DNA from: Burkholderia lata
GTDB taxonomy: Bacteria; Pseudomonadota; Gammaproteobacteria; Burkholderiales; Burkholderiaceae
Direction of reading: 5' to 3'
Length of the DNA: 64,000 nt
NCBI RefSeq assembly: GCF_000012945.1
Contig: NC_007511.1
Span: 744,001-808,000, forward strand
Shown here: piece after piece, positions 31,108-40,504 of the stretch
Numbering within the stretch: the stretch's first letter is position 1
Layout: every line of letters begins with the position of its first letter
Translations under genes and position numbers: made by a program
The notes under the pieces: model-generated
Database searches by the model: none
What the model was told of the DNA's origin: nothing
What the model saw: only the letters and a program-made list of their open reading frames with translations

Positions 31108-32553
31108 ATGCAAATCCTGAAGCACCAGCTAGACGACCTGCTTGCGAACGCCGTGACCGGTCAGGCCACGGCCGGTTATGTCGCCGGCGTCTGGCACCGG
31201 GGCGAACAGATCGAACTGGCGCGCGGCATCGCGAACCTGAACACGGGCGCGGAGATGACCGTCGATACGCGCTTGCAGATCGGTTCGGTTACCAAAGTGA
31301 TGACGTCGCACCTGCTGATGCGTTACGTCGAGGCGGGGCGTATCGGCCTCGACGATCCCGTGGTCGCGCATCTGCCGTCGTTTACGCTGGCCGATCCGGC
31401 GCACGCGCAACGCCTGTGCGTGCGGCATCTGCTCAATCACACGAACGGCATCGATGCCGACAGTTTCAGCCCGATGGCCGAAGCCGGCCCGGGCGCGACC
31501 CGCGATTTCGTGGAGCGGCTGGCCGGCTTCGGGGCACTGTTCGAGCCGGGCGAGACGATCCACTATTCGAACGCCGGCTTCGTGGTTGCCGCGCGGCTGA
31601 TCGAGGTGCTCGCCGGCAAGCCGTACAACCAGGTGCTCGAAGAAACGCTGTTTCGCCCATGCGGAATGAACGAATCGTGCACGTCGGCCGAGCAGGCGAT
31701 CCTGCATCGTCATGCGGTGGGCGTGTTCGCGAACGCGACGGGCGGCGGGCTGCAGGCCACGCGTGCGTATCTGTTGCCGCCGTCGCTGGCGGGCGCCGGG
31801 TCGACGCCCATTTCCACGGTGCGGGACATGCTCGCGTACGGGCGCATGCATCTGGCGGGCGGCTCGATCGACGGCACGCAGGTCCTCGCGCCGGAGACGG
31901 TCGCGGCGATGCAGGCCGTGACCTTCGATGCAGGGCGCCCGTGCGTTCCGCCGATCTGCGTCGGCTGGTGGAAGGTGCCGGTGAGCGGCGTGACCGTGTA
32001 CTGGCACGGCGGCACGACGTATGGCACCACGTCGAGCTTCGCGGTCTGCCCCGAGCTGGATCTCGTGATATTTACCGCCGGCACGGGCCCGGGCGCCAGC
32101 GCGCTGCACGACCAGGTATTGCTCGCGACGCTCGCGCATCTCGGGCACGAGGCCGTGATGCCGTTTCAGCGGGCCGCGTCGAGCCGGCCGGTGTCCCGCT
32201 ATGCCGGCGGCTATCGGCACTATCCGATGCGCCTCGCATCGGTGGCGGGAAACGAGCGGCTGTCGGTCGAAGCGTACTGGACCGAGATGGACGCCGATAG
32301 CCGGCGGGCCATGCTGTGGCCGAGCGGTGGCGTGGAAACGGGCGACGGCGAGACCCGCTATGCGTTCGACGGCGGCTCGACCTACGTGCTCGAACTCGAG
32401 CCGCTGGCCGACGACCTGTTCGCGCCGCCAGGCACCTCCGATGCGCAGCTGTGCGGCATCAACGGACGGCTGGCGCTGGTGTCCTTCCGCGGTGACGGCG
32501 ACTGGCCGCACGGCGTGCATACGCGCCTGCGCTATCTGCGCCGCGAGGACTGA
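31108..32553 (+). CDS. Beta-lactamase-type (class C/PBP-like) serine hydrolase
   Basis: A 481-residue serine hydrolase with the three active-site motifs of the class C beta-lactamase/penicillin-binding group: S60-V-T-K63, Y153-S-N155 and H300-G-G302. A C-terminal domain of about 110 residues follows. No signal peptide is visible, so it is probably cytoplasmic and not a resistance enzyme. This architecture and its place next to an M81 peptidase recall MlrB, the linear-microcystin peptidase. The ATG at 31108 is preceded by GGAATCC; an overlapping ATG at 31095 is in another frame. First of a same-strand series with the M81 and MFS genes. Confidence 0.85.
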   Translation: MQILKHQLDDLLANAVTGQATAGYVAGVWHRGEQIELARGIANLNTGAEMTVDTRLQIGSVTKVMTSHLLMRYVEAGRIGLDDPVVAHLPSFTLADPAHAQRLCVRHLLNHTNGIDADSFSPMAEAGPGATRDFVERLAGFGALFEPGETIHYSNAGFVVAARLIEVLAGKPYNQVLEETLFRPCGMNESCTSAEQAILHRHAVGVFANATGGGLQATRAYLLPPSLAGAGSTPISTVRDMLAYGRMHLAGGSIDGTQVLAPETVAAMQAVTFDAGRPCVPPICVGWWKVPVSGVTVYWHGGTTYGTTSSFAVCPELDLVIFTAGTGPGASALHDQVLLATLAHLGHEAVMPFQRAASSRPVSRYAGGYRHYPMRLASVAGNERLSVEAYWTEMDADSRRAMLWPSGGVETGDGETRYAFDGGSTYVLELEPLADDLFAPPGTSDAQLCGINGRLALVSFRGDGDWPHGVHTRLRYLRRED

Positions 32554-32739
32554 CGCGCCCGCGGGCGAATACCGTTCCACTGCGACACGCGCAAGCCGAT
32601 AGATCCGGTGGAATTAAATTATTTCGTCATGCAAATCGTATCGACGGCTGGCCAGCAGGCATCGATGCGACCACGAAATCCACGCGCCCGTCCGGGCGCG
32701 TGTTGTCGACCGATATTTCAAACCCGAGCAGGAGTGACC

Positions 32740-34215
32740 ATGCGTATCTTCGTTGCGGCGCTTGCGCACGAGACCAATTCCTTTTCCCCGATTCCAACCA
32801 GCCTGCACTCGTTCAAGGAACGCACGCTGTACCGGCCGGCCGGCGGCGTGCCCGACGGGCAGGCGGACGAACTCGTCGGCTACGGCACGTTCGTGCGCGA
32901 GGCGCACGCACGTGGCCACGAGGTGAGCGCCTCGATCTTCGCGTTCGCCGAACCGGGCGCGCCGTGCTCGAAGCAGGACTATGAAACGCTGCGCGACGAG
33001 ATCCTGGACGGGTTGCGCGCCGCGCAGCCGGTCGACATCGTGCTGTATCTGTTGCACGGCGCGCAGATGGCGCAGGGCTACGACGATTGCGAGGGCGATC
33101 TGCTGGCGAAGACGCGTGCGCTCGTCGGCCCCGACGTCGTGATCGGTGTCGAGCTGGACCTGCATGCCAACGTCACGCGTGCGATGCTCGATCATTGCGA
33201 CATCCTGCTGGCGTGCAAGCACTATCCGCACACCGACTTCGACGAACGGGCGGTCGACCTGATCGATCTCGCCGAACGCACCGCGCGTGGCGAAATCCGG
33301 CCGACGATGCACTTCGAACGCGTGCCGATGCTCGGCATGTTCTTCACGACCGAACCGCGCATGGCGCGACTCAACCAGGATGCAATGGATCGGGAAGGGC
33401 GCGACGGGGTCCTGTCGGTGTCGCTGATCCACGGATTCCCGTGGTCCGACTTTCCGGATACCGGCGCCGGGGTGCTGGTGGTGAGCGACGGCGAATCCGG
33501 CACGGCCCGCGCGCATGCCCGCGAACTGGCGCGCGGCTTCGTGGCCGTACGCGACGAGACGCATGCACTGCGCCTGCCGATCGCACGCATTCTCGACGAG
33601 ATCGAAGCGACGCCGCCCGACGCGTCGGGCCTGCCGTTCGTGATTGCCGACACGGCCGACAACCCGGGCGGCGGCGCCGGCTCCGATTCCACCTTCATCC
33701 TCGAGGCTGTCCTCGAGCGGGGCCTGCGCGATGTGGCGATCGGCATGATCTGGGATCCCGTCGCGGCGGTGTTCGCGCGCGATGCCGGCGTGGGCGCGAC
33801 GATCGAACTGCGCCTCGGCGGCAAGAGCGGCCCGCGCGCGGGGCGCCCGCTCGATGTGGTCGCCCGGGTCCTCGCGGTCGAAACGGGGCTGGCGCAACAC
33901 GACGACATGTTCAAGTTTCCCGGGCCCGGCCTGGGCCTTTCCGCCGTGCTGGAGATCGACGGCGTGCGGGTGGTCGTCAACTCCGTCCGGCAGCAGACCT
34001 ACAGCCCGAGCTGCTTCTTCGATCTCGGCGTTGACCTGCGCCGTTGCCGGGCCGTCGTGGTGAAGTCGACGCAGCATTTCCAGGCGCTGTTCGGCCCGTT
34101 GGCGCGCGCGATCTATTACTGCGACACGCCGGGTTCGCTGAGCCTCGATTTCAGGGTCGACGATTACGCACGCCTGACACGCCCGATGTGGCCGTTCGAC
34201 GAAATCGCGGTCTGA
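32740..34215 (+). CDS. M81-family metallopeptidase (microcystinase/MlrC-like)
   Basis: A 491-residue predicted zinc peptidase of the MlrC family (DUF1485 plus MlrC C-terminal domain). Typical residues are H10-E-T-N13 in AALAHETNSFSP, H106 in YLLHGAQM, D140-L-H142-A-N144 and H161-Y-P-H164-T-D166, which are the likely metal-binding positions. In Sphingomonads MlrC cleaves the tetrapeptide and Adda products of microcystin; other members open peptide or cyclic amide bonds. The start at 32740 follows AGGAG by 5-6 nt; the frame extends upstream to 32608 without a ribosome site. The natural substrate here is unknown; the neighbours argue for an imported modified peptide. Confidence 0.9.
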   Translation: MRIFVAALAHETNSFSPIPTSLHSFKERTLYRPAGGVPDGQADELVGYGTFVREAHARGHEVSASIFAFAEPGAPCSKQDYETLRDEILDGLRAAQPVDIVLYLLHGAQMAQGYDDCEGDLLAKTRALVGPDVVIGVELDLHANVTRAMLDHCDILLACKHYPHTDFDERAVDLIDLAERTARGEIRPTMHFERVPMLGMFFTTEPRMARLNQDAMDREGRDGVLSVSLIHGFPWSDFPDTGAGVLVVSDGESGTARAHARELARGFVAVRDETHALRLPIARILDEIEATPPDASGLPFVIADTADNPGGGAGSDSTFILEAVLERGLRDVAIGMIWDPVAAVFARDAGVGATIELRLGGKSGPRAGRPLDVVARVLAVETGLAQHDDMFKFPGPGLGLSAVLEIDGVRVVVNSVRQQTYSPSCFFDLGVDLRRCRAVVVKSTQHFQALFGPLARAIYYCDTPGSLSLDFRVDDYARLTRPMWPFDEIAV

Positions 34216-34388
34216 CCCGGCCCGCATCGTCGGGCAGTCGCGCGGACGCCAGCCGAATACTTTCGGCCGTCCGCGAAAGTTTCGCCGCCGTCGAGCGGCT
34301 ATCGTCTGCAGGCCGGCTCTCGCGACCGGCCGGGAATGAGCCCGGCGTCGGCCGGGGCAGACAGGATCGTCAGCGCAGGAGGCGCAGC

Positions 34389-35705
34389 GTGCGTAATGAA
34401 ATAACCGGTCGATCGCCGTCGTTGTCACGCGCGTGGTTCGCGCTGGCCGTGCTCGCGCTGGCCGCGATACTCGGCATCACCGACCGTCAGATGCTGACGC
34501 TCGCCGTCGAGCCGCTCAAGCGCGACCTCCAGCTCAGCGATACCAGCCTGGGCGCGATCGTCGGCTTCGGCCCGATCCTGTTCGGCGCGTTGGCGTCGCC
34601 GCTGCTCGGCTGGCTCACGGACCGGGTCGACCGGCGCTGGCTGCTCGTCGCCTGCGTGCTGGTGTGGAGCGCGGGGACGGCGCTCTGCGGCCTCGTCACG
34701 CAGGGCTGGATGCTGTTCCTCTGCACGCTCACGCTCGCGGTGGGCGAGGCGGGGCTCGGGCCGGTCGTCTACAGCATGTTGCCGGACCTGTTTCCGCCTT
34801 CACTGCGCACGGCGGCGAACACGATCTTCTTCGCGGTTGCGCTGTTCGGCGCCGGGCTCGGGATCGCGGGTGCCGGCGCGATCTTCAGCGTGGCCGCGCC
34901 GCTCGCACACACGCTGTCGATCGAACCCTGGCGGCTCGCGTTCCTGCTCGTCGCGATCCCCGGGCCGGTCGTCGCGGGCTTGTTCGCACTGGTCGGCCAT
35001 CCACCGCGCGGCGGCACGGCCGACGCGCACGCACGCGCGCAGGAGACGCTTGCGCATTACTGGCGGCGCTCGGGACGGATGCTGACGTGCCTGGTCGTCG
35101 GCTATGCGATGGCGGCCTTCTACGTGGGCGCGATCCTGGGCTGGGCGCCGGTGTCGCTGATCCGCGATTTTCACGTCGACGTCGCCCGGTCGGGGCTGTA
35201 CAGCGGCATCGCGGTGGGCGGTGGATCGGCACTCGGCTTGCTGGTGAGCGTGCTGGCCGTGCGATGCCTGCGCGCGCGCTGGGGACGGCTGCTGCCGGTC
35301 GTGATCGGTTGCGCGATGGCGCTGCTGGCCGCGCTGTTGTTGCTGACGATGTCGTTCGCGACGAGCACGGCGATGCTGCTCGCCTGCATGATCGGCATCA
35401 TCGCCGCCTATATCGCCGGCGCGGCACTGACGCCGACGCTGTTGCAGGACATCGCGCCGCCGCATTTGCGCGGGCGCGTCGTCGGCACGTCGTCGCTCGT
35501 CACGTACGCGTTTCAGGCGATGTCCGTGCCATCCGTCGGCGCGATCTCCGATGCCCTCGACGGCACGCCGTACGCATTGATCAAAGGGATCGTCTGGCTC
35601 GGCGTGCCGGCCGCTGTCTTCAGCGTGATCCTGCTGGGTCTCGTGTTGCGTACCTTCCGCACACGATTCGAACCGCCCTGCGAAGTCGGCGCGCAGGCGC
35701 TTTAA
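34389..35705 (+). CDS. MFS transporter
   Basis: A 438-residue transporter with 12 hydrophobic segments. It has the MFS cytoplasmic loop signature GWLTDRVDRRWLL between helices 2 and 3 and the entry ILGITDRQMLTLAVEPLKRDL typical of spinster/hexuronate-like members. The GTG start at 34389 is chosen because AGGAGG lies 6 nt upstream; the open frame to 34044 overlaps the M81 gene and is unlikely to be coding. It probably carries the substrate or its breakdown product across the inner membrane. A strong hairpin follows its stop. Confidence 0.85.
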   Translation: MRNEITGRSPSLSRAWFALAVLALAAILGITDRQMLTLAVEPLKRDLQLSDTSLGAIVGFGPILFGALASPLLGWLTDRVDRRWLLVACVLVWSAGTALCGLVTQGWMLFLCTLTLAVGEAGLGPVVYSMLPDLFPPSLRTAANTIFFAVALFGAGLGIAGAGAIFSVAAPLAHTLSIEPWRLAFLLVAIPGPVVAGLFALVGHPPRGGTADAHARAQETLAHYWRRSGRMLTCLVVGYAMAAFYVGAILGWAPVSLIRDFHVDVARSGLYSGIAVGGGSALGLLVSVLAVRCLRARWGRLLPVVIGCAMALLAALLLLTMSFATSTAMLLACMIGIIAAYIAGAALTPTLLQDIAPPHLRGRVVGTSSLVTYAFQAMSVPSVGAISDALDGTPYALIKGIVWLGVPAAVFSVILLGLVLRTFRTRFEPPCEVGAQAL

Positions 35706-35736
35706 CGTCGCCGCACGCAGTTCTCCTGCCATTGAC

Positions 35737-35770
35737 GCGCCTTCCGTGCGAACGCACGCACGGAAGGCGC
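35737..35770 (+). terminator. Strong hairpin after the MFS gene
   Basis: A 14-bp perfect stem (arm GCGCCTTCCGTGCG) with a 6-nt loop, starting 32 bp after the MFS stop. No T-run follows on the plus strand, so it is either a terminator without a U-tract or an mRNA-stabilising stem. It separates the hydrolase/peptidase/MFS group from the receptor/TonB group. Confidence 0.55.
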
Positions 35771-36029
35771 GCGTCGTTAACTTTCTCCCGCATCCCGTTC
35801 TGATTGCCGCGTCGTCCGGCGGCGCGTTGCACGTGTCCACGGTTCGTTGCGCGCGGTTTGCCGCGCGCCGGCAGTCGAGGACGGTAGCCAATGTTTTTCG
35901 GCGTTTCGCAAAAGCAGCGGCCGATTTGGCTGCTTACCTTGGAGTCATTCGAGCGGGCGGTCCGTATGCAGGACTGCAGCGGAAGACGGACACGTCCGCT
36001 TACGTTCAGACAGACAAGGGGAGTCGCAG
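35771..36029. other. Leader of the TonB receptor operon, no gene seen
   Basis: About 260 bp before the receptor start. I see no Fur-like palindrome here, unlike the pyochelin receptor gene. There is a patch of lower GC near 35890-35945 that could hold the promoter. The open frame from 35847 into the receptor is not credible as coding because the signal peptide and AAGGGGAG ribosome site place the start at 36030. Confidence 0.4.
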
Positions 36030-38363
36030 ATGGCAAGCAAGAAGGGCGGAGTCGTAGCGGAATCGACGATTTTCAGGCGGACGCTGGTTGCCGTAACCGT
36101 GATGCGGATGTTTCTCGCCGCATCGGACGCGTGCGCGCAGGCCGAGCCCGCACAGCCCGGTGCCGTTACGTCGCCGCCCGCCGTCGCCGCCGAGGGCGCG
36201 GCGCCCGGTGCGGATCGTGACCGGCAGGGCAGCGCCAAAGGTCGCGCCAGCGGCGCGGCGATCACGCTCAACTCCGTCGAGGTGACGGCCAACCGGCGTC
36301 GCGAGCCTGCGCGCGAAGTGCCGATGAAGGTCGACACGCTGTCGAGCGATGCGCTGCAGAAGTCGGGCGCCACGAAGCTGAGCGACTACCTGTCGACGCA
36401 GCCGGGCGTCGGCTTCGACAGCGGCGGCGGCCCCGGCCAGGGCACGATCTCGATGCGCGGCGTGACGGCCGGCAAGGACGTCGGGCCGACCGTGGGCGTG
36501 TATGTCGACGATACGCCGCTCGGCTCGAATACCGTGTCGGGCGGCGGCGCCGCGCTGGCGCTGGACATGGGGCTGCTCGACCTGAATCACATCGAGATCC
36601 TGTTCGGGCCGCAGGGGACGCTGTATGGCGCGGGCGCGATGGGCGGCTTGCTGAAATACGTGACCAACCAGCCGGATACCGAGAGCTTCTTCGGCACCGT
36701 CGGAACGAGTTTTTCGTCGACCTGGCATGGCGGCCTCAACAACACGACCAATGTCGTGCTGAACGTGCCGCTGAAATCCGACGTCGCCGCACTGCGCATC
36801 GCCGCCTTCAACAACCACGACGGGGGTTACGTCGATGCGACCGGCGCGGCCGCCGGCACGCGCATCAACCGGAGCGACACCACCGGCGTGCGTGCGTCGC
36901 TGCTCGTGACGCCGACCCGCAAGCTCACGTTCCGTTTCACGGCCACGCTTCAGAACATCAACAGCAACGGCCAGAACTACGTCGACTACGGGATGGACGG
37001 TCGGCCCGCGTACGGCGCGCTGACCAAATTGCAGGATGCGCCGGAACCGTATCACCAGAGCAATCAGTTCTACACGGCGAATGCCGAATACGATTTCGGC
37101 TGGGCACGTCTCAATGCGATTTCCGCGTACCAGTCGCTGCGCACGTCCACGACGCTCGATTTCACGCCGTTCTATGCGCCGATTCTTGCGGCGGGCGGCC
37201 TCGACGTCAGCACCGTCACGCCGAATTCCAGCGTCGGCACCAACAAGGTGACGCAGGAGCTGCGGCTGACTTCGCCCGGCAACCGCACGCTGGAGTGGGT
37301 CGCGGGGCTCTACTACGACCATGAGCACAGCACCACGTTGCAGGCGTATCGCGCGACGGCGGGCGGCCGCTCGCTCGGCGATCTGGAGAAGCTCGGCTAT
37401 ACGGGCAGCTACCAGGAGTTCGCGGCCTACGGCGACGTCACCTACAACCCCACGTCGCGCATCGCGCTGACGGCCGGCATGCGCATCGCGCACAACAGCC
37501 AGGACTACCGGCAGGAGACGTCGGGCCTGCTCGTGCCGACGCCGCTGTCCGCGCCGGGCGCGTCGTCGGATACGAGCAAGACGTACATGTTCACGGCCAG
37601 CTACAAGCTCACGCCGAAAAGCAACGTCTATGCGCGCGTCGCGAGCGGCTATCGTCCGGGCGGCCCCAACAGCATGGCGGTCAGCGCGGTGACGGGGCAA
37701 CTGATCGCCGGCAATCCCACCTACAAGCCCGACACGCTGTGGAACTACGAGATCGGCTACAAGGCGGATCTGCTCGACAACCGCGTCTCGGTCGCGCTGT
37801 CGGCGTACGACATCGAATGGCACGACATCCAGCAATACGGCGCGGTGGACGGCGTCGCGCAGCTCGTCAACGCGGGCAATGCGCGGATCAAGGGCCTCGA
37901 GGCATCGGGCGTGGTGCGGCCGACGTCGGCGCTGTCGTTCAACGCGTCGCTCGCCGCGATCGACGCGTACCTGACGAAAGGGGCGCCGAGCGTCGGCGCG
38001 CGCGCGGGCGACCGGTTGCCGAACACGGCGAAGTTCGCGGCATCCGTGGGCGCGAGCTGGCGTTTTCCGCTCGGCCCGTGGTCGGCCACGGCCAGTGCCG
38101 CCGAGCGCTTCGTGGGCGAGCGTCATGCGAGCTTCGCGGGCGCCACGGGCTCGCCCGATTTCATCCTGCCAGCCTATGCGGTGACGGATCTCCAGTTTGG
38201 CGTGGACCTGCGGTACGCGAGCCTGTCGTTCTTCGTCAGGAACCTGTTCAACCGCGAAGGGCTGCTGTCCGCCAATACGAGCTATGTGCCGCTGGGCGGC
38301 AACGTCTGGGCATCGGTGATCCAGCCACGCACGATCGGTGTGCAACTGAGCGCGCCGTTCTGA
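36030..38363 (+). CDS. TonB-dependent outer-membrane receptor
   Basis: A 777-residue receptor. The N-terminus has a hydrophobic signal-like segment (TLVAVTVMRMFLAASDACAQA). An Ala/Pro-rich linker follows, then a TonB-box-like LNSVEVTANRR near residue 78, the plug with PMKVDTLSSDAL and QPGVGFDSGGGPGQGTISMRG, and the LLDLNHIEILFGPQGTLYGAGAMGG block. The barrel ends in a terminal F. It belongs to the broad iron-complex/other-substrate receptor class common in degraders rather than the FptA type. The start at 36030 follows AAGGGGAG. Followed directly by its own TonB and ExbB/ExbD genes, so it is probably energised by that motor. The ligand is not iron-linked by any visible control site. Confidence 0.9.
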   Translation: MASKKGGVVAESTIFRRTLVAVTVMRMFLAASDACAQAEPAQPGAVTSPPAVAAEGAAPGADRDRQGSAKGRASGAAITLNSVEVTANRRREPAREVPMKVDTLSSDALQKSGATKLSDYLSTQPGVGFDSGGGPGQGTISMRGVTAGKDVGPTVGVYVDDTPLGSNTVSGGGAALALDMGLLDLNHIEILFGPQGTLYGAGAMGGLLKYVTNQPDTESFFGTVGTSFSSTWHGGLNNTTNVVLNVPLKSDVAALRIAAFNNHDGGYVDATGAAAGTRINRSDTTGVRASLLVTPTRKLTFRFTATLQNINSNGQNYVDYGMDGRPAYGALTKLQDAPEPYHQSNQFYTANAEYDFGWARLNAISAYQSLRTSTTLDFTPFYAPILAAGGLDVSTVTPNSSVGTNKVTQELRLTSPGNRTLEWVAGLYYDHEHSTTLQAYRATAGGRSLGDLEKLGYTGSYQEFAAYGDVTYNPTSRIALTAGMRIAHNSQDYRQETSGLLVPTPLSAPGASSDTSKTYMFTASYKLTPKSNVYARVASGYRPGGPNSMAVSAVTGQLIAGNPTYKPDTLWNYEIGYKADLLDNRVSVALSAYDIEWHDIQQYGAVDGVAQLVNAGNARIKGLEASGVVRPTSALSFNASLAAIDAYLTKGAPSVGARAGDRLPNTAKFAASVGASWRFPLGPWSATASAAERFVGERHASFAGATGSPDFILPAYAVTDLQFGVDLRYASLSFFVRNLFNREGLLSANTSYVPLGGNVWASVIQPRTIGVQLSAPF

Positions 38364-38388
38364 CGCGCGGACGATTCGAGGAGCTTCC

Positions 38389-39066
38389 ATGTTTGCGCAT
38401 TCCGCCCCGGCCCGCACGCTTGCCGGACAACCGCGCCCGTTCCGGCAAGCCAGCCGCCATCCCGTGCGCCGCTACGGCGGTATCGCGGCCGTCCTGCTGC
38501 TGCATGCGGCGCTGATCTACGCGCTGTTGAACGGTCTCGCCAATCGCGTGACGCAGATCGTCCAGCATCCGGTCGACGTGCGAATCATCGAGCCGGTCAA
38601 GCCGCCGCCGCCCCCTCCGCCACCGCCGAAGCCGATCGTGAAGGCGTTGCCGTCGAAGGTTGCGCCGCCGGCACGGATGTTCGTGCCGCCGCCGGAGGTG
38701 CCGGTTCAGGCGTCGTCGCAGTCGACGCTGGCGCACACGAGCGCACCCGTGGTCTCCGCGCCGGCACCGGCCGCACCGGCGGCACCCGCGGCGCCGAGCC
38801 ACGAAGTGGGCGTCGTATGCCCGAACTCGGAGCAGGTGCGCGCGTCGCTGCGCTATCCGCGTGAAGCACTGGAAAACAACATCGTCGGCAACGTGCTGGT
38901 GGAGTTCGTCGTCGATGTCGACGGTCGCGTGTCGGGCGAACGCATCGCGCAGTCCGCCGACCCGATCCTCGATCGGGCCGCGCTCGCGGCGGTGAGGCGA
39001 TTCAGCTGTATTTCGCAGGGGCAGGCGGTGCGCGTGCAGGTGCCGTTCTCGTTCAACCTGAACTGA
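38389..39066 (+). CDS. tonB: Energy transducer TonB
   Basis: A 225-residue TonB. One N-terminal membrane anchor (GGIAAVLLLHAALIYALLNGL, residues about 30-50) is followed by the proline-rich periplasmic spacer (PPPPPPPPPKP) and the C-terminal TonB domain with SLRYPREALENNIVGNVLVEF and DGRVSGERIAQS. It starts 25 bp after the receptor stop, with GAGGAG just upstream. Couples the proton motive force, through ExbBD, to the adjacent receptor. A locus-specific copy rather than a general housekeeping TonB, judged by position. Confidence 0.93.
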   Translation: MFAHSAPARTLAGQPRPFRQASRHPVRRYGGIAAVLLLHAALIYALLNGLANRVTQIVQHPVDVRIIEPVKPPPPPPPPPKPIVKALPSKVAPPARMFVPPPEVPVQASSQSTLAHTSAPVVSAPAPAAPAAPAAPSHEVGVVCPNSEQVRASLRYPREALENNIVGNVLVEFVVDVDGRVSGERIAQSADPILDRAALAAVRRFSCISQGQAVRVQVPFSFNLN

Positions 39067-39135
39067 GCGGTGCGCCGCCAGAAAACCGGCCGCTTGCGTG
39101 CCGGATGCCTAATCAGATCGATCAATGGAGCAGAC

Positions 39136-40059
39136 ATGACGAAGCAAGTAATCGCCGCTTTCGCGGCCAGCATGATGATTGCCGGTGGCACGGCAGGGAT
39201 TCTCGTCGCGCCGCAGGACGCGCGGGCGGAGACAGGCACGGTGGCCGCACCGGTCGCGAGCGCGGTCGGCGTGACGCCGGCAGCGTCGGCCGTCGCCGGT
39301 GCCGCACCGCAGGCGGCGCCCGTCGCATCGAACGCCATATCGAACGCAACATCGAACGCCGCAATCAATCCCTACGGTCTCGATGCGTTGTGGCGCGGCG
39401 GCGACTTCGTTGCGCGTTTCGTGCTGATCCTGCTGGTCGTGATGTCGATGGGCAGCTGGTACATCATGGTGACGAAGTTCTTCGAGCAGTATCGCGCGAA
39501 CCGGCGTGCGACGCGGGCGGACGCGCAGCTCTGGACCGCGCCGTCACTGGTGGAGGGCGTGCAGCAACTCGATGCGTCGTCGCCGTTCCGCTTCATTGCC
39601 GAGACGGCGATCGAGGCCGGTGCGCATCACGACGAGGTGCTGCTCGAAGCCGTCGACCGCAATACGTGGATCGACACGTCGGTCGAGCGGGCGGTGACCA
39701 ACGTGTCGAACCGCCTGCAGGACGGCCTCGCGTTTCTCGGCACGGTGGGGTCGACTGCGCCGTTCGTCGGCCTGTTCGGCACGGTGTGGGGCATCTACCA
39801 TGCGCTGACCGCGATCGGCGTCGCGGGCCAGGCATCGATCGACAAGGTCGCGGGGCCGGTGGGCGAGGCGCTCATCATGACGGCGATCGGCCTGGCGGTG
39901 GCGGTACCCGCCGTGCTCGGCTACAACTTCCTGGTGCGTCGTAACAAGGCCGTGATGGAGCGGGTGCGTGCATTCGGCGCGCAGCTTCACGTCGTGGTGC
40001 TGGCTAGCGGCAAACGGCCCGAGCGCAACGGTGCGCGCGTGCCGTCGCTGGTCGACTGA
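39136..40059 (+). CDS. exbB: ExbB/TolQ/MotA-type proton channel protein
   Basis: A 307-residue ExbB. It begins with a signal-peptide-like segment (VIAAFAASMMIAGGTAGILVA) and an Ala-rich periplasmic stretch to about residue 80. The three ExbB helices follow: FVARFVLILLVVMSMGSWY, FLGTVGSTAPFVGLFGTVWG and ALIMTAIGLAVAVPAVLG. The ATG at 39136 follows ATGGAG; the open frame upstream to 39070 lacks a ribosome site. It works with TonB and the two ExbD proteins in the inner membrane. The long N-terminal extension is a known variant of ExbB. Confidence 0.93.
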   Translation: MTKQVIAAFAASMMIAGGTAGILVAPQDARAETGTVAAPVASAVGVTPAASAVAGAAPQAAPVASNAISNATSNAAINPYGLDALWRGGDFVARFVLILLVVMSMGSWYIMVTKFFEQYRANRRATRADAQLWTAPSLVEGVQQLDASSPFRFIAETAIEAGAHHDEVLLEAVDRNTWIDTSVERAVTNVSNRLQDGLAFLGTVGSTAPFVGLFGTVWGIYHALTAIGVAGQASIDKVAGPVGEALIMTAIGLAVAVPAVLGYNFLVRRNKAVMERVRAFGAQLHVVVLASGKRPERNGARVPSLVD

Positions 40060-40072
40060 GCGGGAGGCGGTC

Positions 40073-40495
40073 ATGGGCATCAGTGTCCGTCAGGACGATG
40101 ACGACGAGGTCATCGCGCAGATCAACACGACGCCGCTCGTCGACGTGATGTTGGTATTGCTCATCATTTTTCTGATCACGATTCCGGTGGTGACGCACAC
40201 GATTCCGGTGGATCTGCCGAAGGAAACCGTACAACCGTTGCAGAGCAAGCCCGCGAGCATCGAAATTGCGGTCGATCGTCACGGCGCGTTCTTCTGGAAC
40301 GCGATGCCGGTCGATGCGCCGACGCTGCTCGCGCGCCTGAAGGGCGTGGCGGGGCAGACGCCGCAGCCGGACGTGCATGTGCGCGGCGACGAAAGCACGC
40401 GCTATGAATTCGTCGGGCGCGTGATTGTGGCGTGCGAACGGGCGGGTATCGAGAAGGTGTCGTTCATCACGGAGCCGCCCGCGCGCGGCAGCTAG
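40073..40495 (+). CDS. exbD: ExbD/TolR-family protein, copy 1
   Basis: A 140-residue ExbD with the cytoplasmic lead-in AQINTTPLVDVMLVLLIIF that holds the conserved membrane aspartate, one membrane helix and a periplasmic domain. The start at 40073 follows GGGAGG and is 13 bp after exbB. It is the more acidic of the two adjacent ExbD proteins (VRQDDDDEVI at the N-terminus). Confidence 0.92.
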   Translation: MGISVRQDDDDEVIAQINTTPLVDVMLVLLIIFLITIPVVTHTIPVDLPKETVQPLQSKPASIEIAVDRHGAFFWNAMPVDAPTLLARLKGVAGQTPQPDVHVRGDESTRYEFVGRVIVACERAGIEKVSFITEPPARGS

Positions 40496-40504
40496 GAGAC
40501 AGTC

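Noticed and set aside
31108..32553. Antibiotic-resistance beta-lactamase
   Set aside because: The SxxK/YxN/HxG motifs fit class C, but there is no signal peptide, the protein is longer than an AmpC, and the neighbours are catabolic and transport genes.
35771..36029. Fur box before the second TonB receptor
   Set aside because: Searched for GATAATGATAATCATTATC-like palindromes; none with more than weak similarity was seen.
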